Assembly (NCBI GenBank): GCA_019314375.1
Contig: JAFCZJ010000034.1
Span: 1-36,804, forward strand
Direction of reading: 5' to 3'
Length of the DNA stretch: 36,804 bases
Source: Deltaproteobacteria bacterium
Lineage (GTDB): Bacteria > Myxococcota > B64-G9
Shown: positions 15,505 through 23,148 of the stretch, one piece after another
How positions within the stretch are numbered: position 1 is the first letter of the stretch
Layout of the letters: each line of letters opens with the position of its first letter
Position numbers and translations under genes: made by a program
Notes under the pieces: model-generated
The model's input: only the letters and a program-made list of their open reading frames with translations
Database searches by the model: none
Told to the model about the DNA's origin: nothing

Positions 15505-16488
15505 TTAGGATTCGATGGTCTTTAGCCATTCGGCTTTGCAGGCGCAGTCCAGTTCGTCCAAAGCTGCGGGGTTTTGGCTTAGGTTGAATTTGGCCAGGGC
15601 CGCACGGACTTTGCCTGAGCAGAGGTCGCAGTTGTGGGCTTCCCGGGCCGGCTGTAGGTTTTCGTCGCTTAGGCCCACGTGTACGGGGCCTAAGGAGGCC
15701 ACGTGCCGGGTTACTTCCAGCAGGGTCCAGAGCCAGGGTGGGCGGTACTTGCCTGCTTGGAAGGTTTTGTCCAGATCCGTGTCCGGGGCGACGAAGCAGG
15801 GTTCCAGGCCGATGCGGGTCGGGAGATTGAGTTCTTTGGCTAAGGCGAAGACTTTTTCGGCTGTGTCTTTGGCGTCGGCTAAGGCCTCCGCTTCGGAGGT
15901 GTTCATGGGCTTGACCAGCACGTAGACGAAGAGCTGGGCCTTGGTGCCGGCGAGGAGGCGAGCGGATTGTTCAAATTGCTTCCAGGTAAAGCCCTTGCGG
16001 ATGCGCTTGTTGCGGATTTCGTTTGAGGCGGTCTCCAAGCCGATGGCGATTTCGAGGGGCACGTTACCTGTGGCGACCAGGGCGCGGTTGAGTGCGTCGG
16101 CGCTCAGGTATTCAGGGCGAGTTTCGATGAGGATGCGGTGAATGCGAGGCAGGCGAGCTGTTCGCATGAGCATGCGGCGCTGGGATTCCACGTCGACTTC
16201 TTCGGCGTTGAAGAAGGAACCCGAGACGAAGAGGTCGACGGCGATCGGCGCGTCCGAGCCGGTGGAGGTGGGGATGTGGTCGAAGGCGTTTTCCAATTGG
16301 TCGACAAATTCGTCGGCGCTGACCGGCTGACCTGTGCCCATGCTCTGAGGAAAAGAGCAGTTGGTGCAGCCGCCGGAGGCTTCGTACCAAGCGCAACCCG
16401 GCGCCGCTAAGACGATCATCAGGCGAAAACCAGGCCGACCGTCGACTAAGGCCGGGGTCCACTCCACCAGGCGGGGGCTTTTGTGCAT
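15505..16488 (-). CDS. RaSEA-like radical SAM protein
   Basis: The 327-residue protein has a cluster of three Cys spaced C-x8-C-x2-C in APGCAWYEASGGCTNCSF (C32, C41, C44), instead of the usual CxxxCxxC. This matches the family of the archaeosine-synthesis radical SAM enzyme RaSEA and its uncharacterised bacterial relatives. Other core features are DLFVSGSFFNAEE, ILIETRPEY and LEIAIGLETASNEIRNKRIRKG. The tail adds a second Cys group (NCDLCSGK and DCACKAEW), as in that family. Members bind a 4Fe-4S cluster and S-adenosylmethionine; the substrate here is unknown, and tRNA is possible by homology. The GAGG binding site overlaps the stop of the carbamoyltransferase gene 8 bases upstream, so the two are coupled. 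Bacteria do not normally make archaeosine. Confidence 0.78.
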   Translation of the reverse strand: MHKSPRLVEWTPALVDGRPGFRLMIVLAAPGCAWYEASGGCTNCSFPQSMGTGQPVSADEFVDQLENAFDHIPTSTGSDAPIAVDLFVSGSFFNAEEVDVESQRRMLMRTARLPRIHRILIETRPEYLSADALNRALVATGNVPLEIAIGLETASNEIRNKRIRKGFTWKQFEQSARLLAGTKAQLFVYVLVKPMNTSEAEALADAKDTAEKVFALAKELNLPTRIGLEPCFVAPDTDLDKTFQAGKYRPPWLWTLLEVTRHVASLGPVHVGLSDENLQPAREAHNCDLCSGKVRAALAKFNLSQNPAALDELDCACKAEWLKTIES

Positions 16489-16496
16489 GACTTGCC

Positions 16497-18251
16497 TCAG
16501 TCGGCCTTGGGGTGGGGTACCAAATAGGGGCCCAAGGCCAAGGCGTCCATGGAGGAGTTCAAGAAAGTGCGGATGGCCTCTTTGGGCGAAGTCACGATGG
16601 GCTCGCGGATATTAAAGGAGGTATTTAGTACGATGGGCAGGCCCGTCAGCTTGTCGAACTCATGGATCAGGGCCGCGTACTCCGGGCTGTGCTCTTCGTC
16701 CACCAGGTGAATGCGGCTGGTGGCAAGGCCGGTGGAGGCGTTTTCCTGCATGACCGCCGGGAGGATCTGCTTGAATAATTTTTCTTTCAAGGGCAAGGCA
16801 AAGAGCATAAATCGGGCCGCCATCATGTCGGCGGGCCATTCGAAGAATCGGTCCACGGCGGCTTGCAGGCAGGACGGGGCGAAGGGACGATAGCTCTCCC
16901 GGTATTTAACCCGCGTGTTCAGCCGGGTGCGGCTGTCGAAGCGGCTGGGATCGCAGACGATGGAGCGATGGCCCAATGCTCTGGGGCCTACTTCTTGACG
17001 CCCCTGGAACCAGGCCACGATTTGTCCCTGTTCGATGCGCCGAGCCACTTCGGCCGGCATGGAGTTCGGGCTCGAGTGACTCAGGCCCTCGGCTTCGATG
17101 GCGGCCAAGACTTGCTCGTTGCTGTATCCCGGACCCCAGTAGGCATGCTCCATCTTGGGTCGTCCGTGGCCCCCCAGCTGTTGATCCACCAAGGCGGCCG
17201 CGCCCACGGCCGTGCCCGCGTCGTTCGCCGCCGGCTGCACCCAGATACGGCGGAACTTGCTGCGGGCCGCCACCTGGTAGTTGGCCACGCAGTTCAGGGC
17301 AACGCCGCCGGCCAGGCATAAATCCGTCACCGGCTGAGCGCGATTTGCGTTGATGCGCTCATAGAGTCGGTCACACAAATGCACCATGATGTCGTTGGTG
17401 ACTTCCTGCAGGGCGGCTGCCACCGAGGCGTCTTCGTAGCGATCCACCGGATTCAGTCGCCTTGGACCGAAGTGTTTTTCCAGGCCTGAAAAATCCTGGG
17501 TTCGGAAGCGGAAGGCCTTGGCATCGACGAAGAAGGTGCCGTCGGGCTCCGGTCGCAGGATTTGGCGCATTGCAGCCAAGTGGTCTTTGCCTGTGAGTTC
17601 CCCTTCCGGATCGGTGATGGCCGCGTAACCCATGACCTTGCCCGGGCCGCTGTAGGCGTCAAAGCCAAGAAATTGAGAGAAAAACTCCCAAACGAAACCC
17701 ATGGAATGGGGATAGTCCACGGTTTCCAGCTTGGTCATCTTCTCGCCTTCACCAAGGCCCAGCCAGGTGGAACCCACTTCTCCGATGCCGTCGATGACCA
17801 GCACCGCCGCCTGGTCGAAAGGAGAGACCAGGTAAGCGCTGGCTGCATGACAAAGGTGATGGCCAAGAAAGAAGAACTCCGCTTTGGGCATGCGTTCGAG
17901 CAGCTTGGCCTTGGCGGTCATGTTGTGGGCGTGGAAGTTCCGCTCGCCGTCTTCGCTGCCCCAGCCCTCGGCAGGCTTGTCGGGCATGTCGAGGTGAGCC
18001 TTGAGGCGGAGATCCGGATCGAAGGAGTAGCCGATGCCGTCGACGTCTGCGTAGTTCAAGCCGGCGTGTTGCAGACAGAAGTCGATGGAGGCCCAGGGCA
18101 GGTCGTCCGAGTTGTCGATGAAGGATCGCTTGCCGTGGCGAATGCGATTAAAGCGCTCTTCCTCCACGAAGGCCACCATGGTTCCGTCGACCAGCAAACA
18201 GGCGGCGGATTCATGATAGACGCTGTTGATCCCTAAGATGACTCGACTCAT
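16497..18251 (-). CDS. NodU/CmcH-family carbamoyltransferase
   Basis: The 584 residues fit the usual length of the family. The N-terminal ASKHA/TsaD-like domain has GINSVYHESAACLLVDG, the metal-binding FLGHHLCHAASAY (130-139), VIDGIGE (152-158), GGVALNCVANY (315-325) and ANDAGTAVGAAAL. The C-terminal YrdC-like domain has GPRALGHRSIVCDP (422-435) and LNTSFNIREPIV (542-553). Such enzymes use carbamoyl phosphate and ATP to transfer a carbamoyl group through a carbamoyl-adenylate; targets include Nod factors, antibiotics and glycans. The target here cannot be inferred. The ATG at 18251 lies one base past the stop of the AAA+ gene, so translation is probably coupled. Confidence 0.9.
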   Translation of the reverse strand: MSRVILGINSVYHESAACLLVDGTMVAFVEEERFNRIRHGKRSFIDNSDDLPWASIDFCLQHAGLNYADVDGIGYSFDPDLRLKAHLDMPDKPAEGWGSEDGERNFHAHNMTAKAKLLERMPKAEFFFLGHHLCHAASAYLVSPFDQAAVLVIDGIGEVGSTWLGLGEGEKMTKLETVDYPHSMGFVWEFFSQFLGFDAYSGPGKVMGYAAITDPEGELTGKDHLAAMRQILRPEPDGTFFVDAKAFRFRTQDFSGLEKHFGPRRLNPVDRYEDASVAAALQEVTNDIMVHLCDRLYERINANRAQPVTDLCLAGGVALNCVANYQVAARSKFRRIWVQPAANDAGTAVGAAALVDQQLGGHGRPKMEHAYWGPGYSNEQVLAAIEAEGLSHSSPNSMPAEVARRIEQGQIVAWFQGRQEVGPRALGHRSIVCDPSRFDSRTRLNTRVKYRESYRPFAPSCLQAAVDRFFEWPADMMAARFMLFALPLKEKLFKQILPAVMQENASTGLATSRIHLVDEEHSPEYAALIHEFDKLTGLPIVLNTSFNIREPIVTSPKEAIRTFLNSSMDALALGPYLVPHPKAD

Positions 18252-18252
18252 G

Positions 18253-20007
18253 TTAATCTCCCACCGAGACCTTGAACTGGCGGAATCGCTGCAACAGGGC
18301 GGCGCGGCCTTTGCCGGAGCTCAGCTCGTAGCGATATTTTTCCGGCAGAAAGTTGCGATCCGTGCATTCGATGACGGCTGCCAATATTTGTACCATCTTT
18401 TCATCTCCGTCAGCCGAGGGCATAAAGCCGTCCATGGCCTGTTGCAAATGATCTTTGCCCACGTCTTCGCTGCCGGCCAATAGCGCGATGCGCTGGGCCC
18501 GCGTGACCACGCCTTCGATGTCGGCACCTGACAGGCGTATGTCATCTGGGATATCGGGGACCTCTTCCGGATCCACATCCACTTTGTTTTTCTTGCCCAG
18601 AATGACGAACATCTCTTTGAGCTCTTCTTTGTCCGCTGGATAGAAAAGAGGAATGTGCACCTCGCAGCGTCCCTGTCGCTTGATGTCGATGGGCAGCATG
18701 TCGGGCCGGCAGGTCAACAGGAACCACAGGATTTTGCCCCGGTAGTCGGTGTTGCCCATTTGGGATGCAAATTGGCCGAAGACCCGGCTTGAGGTGCCTG
18801 AGTCGCCTCCACCACCGCGGTTGCCCAGCATGGCGTCGGCCTCGTCGATGATCACCGCCACCGGACCCATGACGCGTAGCACTTTGAGGATTTTCTCCAA
18901 GTTGCCCTCGGTCTCGCCGACGTACTTGGAGCGAAAGTTCAAGAGCTTCAGGCAGGGAATGCCCACCGATCCGGCGTAGCATTCGGCCAAGAAGGTCTTG
19001 CCCGTACCCACAGGGCCGCAAAAGAGATAACCCATAGGCACGGCGTCTAAGCGTCCGCGCTTGAGGAGATCCGCATCTTCCCGCAAACGTTGCTTGGCTG
19101 CTTCGTGACCGACCACCAGGTCCAAGGTGTGTGCCGGCTCGACGAATTCCACCAGGCCTTGGCACTGGCCTTCGATCATGCGCTTTTTGTAGACCTTGAG
19201 CGCGTCCATGCTGATGCGTTTGTTCCCCCGGATGGCGCCCGAAACCAGGCCTTGCAAGTGCACCAAGGTCAACCCGGCGGTCAGGTCCGCCAAAAGCTCA
19301 GGACCCACTTCGCACAACTGATCAAAATCCCGGCCCGCTGCAGCCCACTGAATGTATTGGAGCCGTGCCTTGCGTTCCGGATAAGAGACTTCGATTTTTG
19401 TGGTGTGGGCGTTTTGTACAAGGGAGTCATGCAGATCGCTCAGGCGCTCGGAAATGAGGCAGAAAGCGAAGGGCACCTTCTTGAAATATGGGCTTTTGGA
19501 CCAGTTGAGCAGGGTGGCCAGGTTGGCGGCTTGTTCACGCGCGGTGTGGGAAACCGATGCCGCCGGTGCCAGGAAGTGGGCATAGTCCAAGATCAAGGCC
19601 ACCGAAGGCGGATCGCCTTCCCTGAGAAGAACGAGTTCGAGATAGCGGTTGAGGACCGCCATGACCTTGCCCGGGCTACGGGTTCTTCTTAGTTCTTCAA
19701 TCGGGCCGATGAAGCGTTCGATGTGTTTGTGGATGCTGGACAGGCGTGAGGTGCTGGAGGCCAGTGCCCGCGGGCCATGTACCTGGTCGTAGTAAATGAC
19801 CGCGTCCCACTTGCCGAAAACCTGGGCGGCCAAGAACTCGGGCAGCATGGCGTAGCTCACGCCGTCTCGGCGTTCCGTGCGCACCAGATCGTTGACGTTG
19901 CCATGAATGATAAACGTTTGGGAAGATCCGCTGGCGTGGGCTTCCGCGAGTTGCTGGGTCCAGGAGGGAAACCAGGTTTCCAGATGGGCCTGTCTTTCGT
20001 TGGCCAT
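18253..20007 (-). CDS. AAA+ ATPase with degenerate N-terminal ATPase-like domain
   Basis: In this 584-residue protein the C-terminal AAA+ module has Walker A CGPVGTGKT (330-338), Walker B VAVIIDEAD (383-391), sensor 1 region FLLTCRPDML (429-438) with Thr instead of the usual Asn, and an arginine-finger segment IKRQGRCE (442-449). A C-terminal lid follows (LSGADIEGVVTRAQRIAL). The N-terminal 290 residues start around TFIIHGNVNDLV and look like an ATPase fold without a P-loop, as in Ycf46-like/CDC48-related proteins. The context (PspA, ABC transporter, coiled-coil membrane protein) suggests a motor acting on a membrane-associated polymer or complex, but that is inference. ATG 20007 has AGAGG upstream. 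35 bases separate it from the preceding gene. Confidence 0.87.
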   Translation of the reverse strand: MANERQAHLETWFPSWTQQLAEAHASGSSQTFIIHGNVNDLVRTERRDGVSYAMLPEFLAAQVFGKWDAVIYYDQVHGPRALASSTSRLSSIHKHIERFIGPIEELRRTRSPGKVMAVLNRYLELVLLREGDPPSVALILDYAHFLAPAASVSHTAREQAANLATLLNWSKSPYFKKVPFAFCLISERLSDLHDSLVQNAHTTKIEVSYPERKARLQYIQWAAAGRDFDQLCEVGPELLADLTAGLTLVHLQGLVSGAIRGNKRISMDALKVYKKRMIEGQCQGLVEFVEPAHTLDLVVGHEAAKQRLREDADLLKRGRLDAVPMGYLFCGPVGTGKTFLAECYAGSVGIPCLKLLNFRSKYVGETEGNLEKILKVLRVMGPVAVIIDEADAMLGNRGGGGDSGTSSRVFGQFASQMGNTDYRGKILWFLLTCRPDMLPIDIKRQGRCEVHIPLFYPADKEELKEMFVILGKKNKVDVDPEEVPDIPDDIRLSGADIEGVVTRAQRIALLAGSEDVGKDHLQQAMDGFMPSADGDEKMVQILAAVIECTDRNFLPEKYRYELSSGKGRAALLQRFRQFKVSVGD

Positions 20008-20042
20008 GCGTTAGAACCTCTTGATGGTGCCGACCACTGGGG

Positions 20043-20930
20043 TCAGCTGTCGAACTGTTCCATTGACTCGTCGTCCAGCAGTTGGGGCGGCGCGTCGTCG
20101 GTTGTTTCCAGGCCGCTGAGGAACTCCAGTTCGCTCATCGCCTTTTCGGTCTGCTGCACCGAGGCGGACACGGTGTCCACTTCGCTGGTGATGGTGCTGG
20201 CGTCCTGCCGGTTGATGCCCATCTCGCCCAGGCTCGCGATTTTGGTGTAGAGCCTGTCCAACTCCAGCTCGATGAACTCGTGCTTTTCCGTGGCTCGGCT
20301 GTAGTTGTCGAGACGTTTTTTCGAGGTGGCCAAAGTGTCGGCCAGCGATTTTCTCTGCTTGGTTTTGGTCATCGACTCATTTTCGACAGGATCGCCCAAC
20401 TCCTTCAGGCGCTTCTCTGCCTTTTCTACATGCCGTTGGATTTCGTTCTCGTCGATGGTGTCGAAAAAGTTCTCTAAGGCCCCTTTGGAATAAAGCAGCT
20501 TCAAGTAAAGCCATAAAAGCCGATTGATGCCTGAAGACTGCATGTCCTCGATGATGCCCGTGTTTTGCTCGGGGCTGCCCTTGATGCCTTGGGAAATGCG
20601 CTTCAAGTGGAAGCAGAGACCGCGCAGTTTTTCGAAGCGCTGCCGGTCCTCGGGTTTCAGGGCCTCAAGCATGACGCGGCTTTTCTCGGCGGTGCGGGTG
20701 GCCTCCTGGCCTTTGTTGGCTTTGTGGGCTTCCGCGTCGATGGCCTTTTGGAATTTCGGGTGGGTGGCCAGGCCCGCCAGATAGACCACCTCCACGGCAG
20801 CCACCAGGGGCAGGACCACGTCCGGGTGACCGGAGACGAAGCCGATGGCCGTGCCGGCCGCCAGTGCAAGCAAGTTCCAATGTTGGATGAATGCTCGCTT
20901 GATGTATTTCGTGAATCTGCCGCCTGCCAT
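20043..20930 (-). CDS. Membrane-anchored coiled-coil protein of unknown function
   Basis: These 295 residues have a basic N terminus, then two hydrophobic segments (about 18-35, WNLLALAAGTAIGFVSG, and 38-55, VVLPLVAAVEVVYLAGLA) that suggest a hairpin in the inner membrane. The rest is helical and charged (about 60-270), with heptad-like stretches such as KAEKRLKELG and SEVDTVSASVQQTEKAMSEL, and an acidic end (DDAPPQLLDDESMEQFDS). I do not recognise a family. The start ATG 20930 follows AAGGAG. Lying between the ABC ATPase and the AAA+ gene, it is a plausible membrane adaptor for one of them. Confidence 0.8.
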   Translation of the reverse strand: MAGGRFTKYIKRAFIQHWNLLALAAGTAIGFVSGHPDVVLPLVAAVEVVYLAGLATHPKFQKAIDAEAHKANKGQEATRTAEKSRVMLEALKPEDRQRFEKLRGLCFHLKRISQGIKGSPEQNTGIIEDMQSSGINRLLWLYLKLLYSKGALENFFDTIDENEIQRHVEKAEKRLKELGDPVENESMTKTKQRKSLADTLATSKKRLDNYSRATEKHEFIELELDRLYTKIASLGEMGINRQDASTITSEVDTVSASVQQTEKAMSELEFLSGLETTDDAPPQLLDDESMEQFDS

Positions 20931-21014
20931 GGATTTAGAGCTCCTTGAGCGGGTCGAACGTTGAGATTTGTATTGAAGTTTCGATCATATCGTTCTCCAT
21001 AAGGAACTCTTATG

Positions 21015-21036
21015 CTGCGCCGCTAAAGTGGCGCAG
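21015..21036 (-). terminator. Hairpin just after the ABC ATPase stop codon
   Basis: CTGCGCC (21015-21021) and GGCGCAG (21030-21036) pair around an 8-base loop, starting 2 bases beyond the minus-strand TAG at 21039-21041. No T-tract follows, so it may weaken rather than end transcription, or protect the 3' end of the upstream message. The following 78 bases before the next start contain AAGGAG but no clear promoter. Confidence 0.4.
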
Positions 21037-21038
21037 TG

Positions 21039-21947
21039 CTAGTCCTTTCCCTCCTCGAGCTGCTCGATGATGTCCCGAAGTTCGTAGACCGTGGTCTGGA
21101 AATCGGCCTCGCGTTGCATCTCGGCCGCCGGCCGGTCGGGCCGGGGGACCTTGATCTGCCTGAGCAAGGTCCCGGGTGAAGAAGAGAGCACAAAGCAACG
21201 ATCGCCCAGGTAGACGGCCTCGGTGATGTCGTGGGTCACGAAGAAGACCGTGCCTTCCACCTCGCGCCAAAGGCCGATGAGCAGATCCTGCATGTGCAAG
21301 CGTGTGCTGGGATCCAATGCGCCAAAAGGCTCGTCCATCAGAATGATGCGGGGCTTAAGAATCAGAGTTCGGGCGATGGCCACGCGTTGCCGCATGCCGC
21401 CGGATAGCTCGTGGGGGAATTTATGCTGATCGTTGCGTACGCTCAGGCCCACCTTGTGGATCCAGTAGCGGGCCTGCTCCAAGCGCTCTCGCTTGGAGAT
21501 CCCGCGACACTCAAGGCCGAAGGCTACGTTGTTGAGGACCGAGCGGTTGTCGAAAGAAGTGTAGCCCTGAAAGACCATGCCCCGGTCCGCCCCGGGTCCT
21601 CCAACCGGTTTTTCCATGACCAATACTTCGCCCTGGGTGGGTGGATGCTGGGGGCTCAGGCCCGCGATGAGTCTGAGGACGGTGGACTTGCCGCATCCGG
21701 AGGGGCCCACCACCGTGATGAACTCACCCACCTCCGGCAGGTCCTCCACTTCGAAGGTGATGTCCTTGATGGCCGTGAAGGCGTTGGGTGTGCCCGGGCT
21801 ATATGTCTTGGTTACGCCGCGGAATTCCACGACGTTCGGCAGCTTCGTGTCTTTCTTCGGGGTCTCTTTCTGCTCTGGGGTTTCTTTCTCGGCAGACTCA
21901 ATTTTCGGAGCTTGCTCTTCGGTCTTGGCTTTTTCCTGTTCGCTCAT
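21039..21947 (-). CDS. ABC transporter ATP-binding protein (nitrate/sulfonate/taurine type)
   Basis: This is a 302-residue ATPase of the SsuB/TauB/NrtD type: Walker A VVGPSGCGKST (79-89), Q-loop in GMVFQGY, signature LSGGMRQR (181-188), Walker B IILMDEPFGALD (201-212) and H-loop VTHDITEA. An unusual 37-residue K/E-rich extension (about 1-37, with KAKTEEQAPK and KETPEQKETPKKD) precedes the domain and parallels the charged extension on its partner permease. The insertion EDLPEVGEF before Walker A is also atypical. ATG 21947 follows GGAGGAG and begins 4 bases after the permease stop. It should energise the permease encoded upstream. Confidence 0.93.
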   Translation of the reverse strand: MSEQEKAKTEEQAPKIESAEKETPEQKETPKKDTKLPNVVEFRGVTKTYSPGTPNAFTAIKDITFEVEDLPEVGEFITVVGPSGCGKSTVLRLIAGLSPQHPPTQGEVLVMEKPVGGPGADRGMVFQGYTSFDNRSVLNNVAFGLECRGISKRERLEQARYWIHKVGLSVRNDQHKFPHELSGGMRQRVAIARTLILKPRIILMDEPFGALDPSTRLHMQDLLIGLWREVEGTVFFVTHDITEAVYLGDRCFVLSSSPGTLLRQIKVPRPDRPAAEMQREADFQTTVYELRDIIEQLEEGKD

Positions 21948-21950
21948 GGC

Positions 21951-23147
21951 TTATCTCCTCCCATAGCGATAGGCGAACAGGGTTCGCTGAATCATGAAAA
22001 GGCCGCGATCGATGAAGAATGCCACCAGGGTCAAAAAGATGAGAATCAAAGGTACGTCGTCGGTCATGCCACGGCGCTGCGAGGTCAAGATTAATCGACC
22101 GATGCCGAGTTCGGCATTGACCATTTCGGCCAAGATGATGTAGCCGAAGGCCAAACCGAAGAGCAGTCGCACCGAGTTGAAGATGTCCGGCATGGCCAGG
22201 GGCACCATGACCTTTGTCAGGACCTGAAAGCGATTCGCACCCAATGTGTAGGCTGTATCCAGGTAGTCTTCTTTTACGTCCTTGATGGCCCGGGATGAGT
22301 CAAAGAGGATAAAGGCCACGCAGGCCATGAAGATGAACGCTACCTTCTGTCCCTCGCCGATGCCGAAGAACAGCAGGGTGACGGGCACCAGCGCGGCGAT
22401 GGGTACGTTGCGACCGAAGAGACTGATGGGGGCAAAGAATGCGTCGATGCGGGTGAAGGCACCGCAAAGAATGCCCAGAGGTACGCCCACCAGCACAGCC
22501 AGGCCGAAGCCCTGCGCCACGCGCCACAGGCTTGCGAAGAGGTTGCGCATCAAGGCTCGTTCGAACCACAGGTTATGGAAATTGCCGAAGACCTCTTCCG
22601 GGCTGCCCATGGCCATGCGATTCAGGGCCCGCTCGTTGCCCTCGGGACCCCACCAGGGTCGGGAGCTCAGATACCAAACCAGTCCGATCAGACTCAGACA
22701 GGCCAGGACCATGAAAATCTTGCCCCAGATGGTGGCCGAGTCGCGGATTTGGAAGAAGCCCCGAAAGAAACCCCGAATCAAGCCGGGTCGGCGCAGGGAC
22801 TCGCGAGCTTGGCGAGCCTGTTCTTCGGCTTCTTCCTTCTCTTTTTTGGCCTCGGCCGCTTTTTTTTCTTTGGTCTTCTCGTCGGATTCGAAGGCGGCCA
22901 GCGCCTCGGAAGCCGCTTCGTTCACAGGGGCTTCCGAGCTCGAGGGGGCCGCTTCAGCAGGCCCTTTGTCCTCGGTTTTGGCTTCGGCTTTGCCCTCGGG
23001 CTTGGCCTCAGCTTTGACCTCGGGCTTGGCTTCGGGCTTGCCCTCGGGCTTGGCCTCAGTTTTGACCTCGGGCTTGACCTCGGGCTTGACCTCGGGCTTG
23101 ACCTCGGCCTTGCCTTGGGATTCGGGCTTGGGTGTATCTTTGCTCAT
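21951..23147 (-). CDS. ABC transporter permease with long charged repeat extension
   Basis: The 398-residue protein has two parts. Residues 1-120 are low-complexity and charged: KPEV/KAEAK-type repeats (about 14-62), then an acidic and lysine-rich helix (KTKEKKAAEAKKEKEEAEEQ). From about 140 it is a SsuC/TauC-like inner-membrane permease with about six helices and the ATPase-contacting EAA loop, EDYLDTAYTLGANRFQVLTKV followed by MVPLAMP (about 293-320). The extension is predicted to be cytoplasmic. There is one base between its start and the stop of the substrate-binding gene, and the ATPase follows after 3 bases, so the three transporter genes are one translational unit. Confidence 0.92.
   Translation of the reverse strand: MSKDTPKPESQGKAEVKPEVKPEVKPEVKTEAKPEGKPEAKPEVKAEAKPEGKAEAKTEDKGPAEAAPSSSEAPVNEAASEALAAFESDEKTKEKKAAEAKKEKEEAEEQARQARESLRRPGLIRGFFRGFFQIRDSATIWGKIFMVLACLSLIGLVWYLSSRPWWGPEGNERALNRMAMGSPEEVFGNFHNLWFERALMRNLFASLWRVAQGFGLAVLVGVPLGILCGAFTRIDAFFAPISLFGRNVPIAALVPVTLLFFGIGEGQKVAFIFMACVAFILFDSSRAIKDVKEDYLDTAYTLGANRFQVLTKVMVPLAMPDIFNSVRLLFGLAFGYIILAEMVNAELGIGRLILTSQRRGMTDDVPLILIFLTLVAFFIDRGLFMIQRTLFAYRYGRR
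22962..23108 (-). repeat. Degenerate 12/24-bp repeat coding for KPEV/KAEAK units
   Basis: The permease N-terminal codons form a tract of repeated 12-bp units (plus-strand form ACCTCGGGCTTG and variants such as GCCTCGGGCTTG). Three consecutive near-identical copies sit at the start of the gene. Copies further in are more diverged. Confidence 0.8.
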
Positions 23148-23148
23148 C

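Noticed and set aside
15505..16488. Assignment of the radical SAM protein to archaeosine synthesis
   Set aside because: Archaeosine is an archaeal tRNA base, and no partner ArcS-like gene is present here; only family similarity is claimed.
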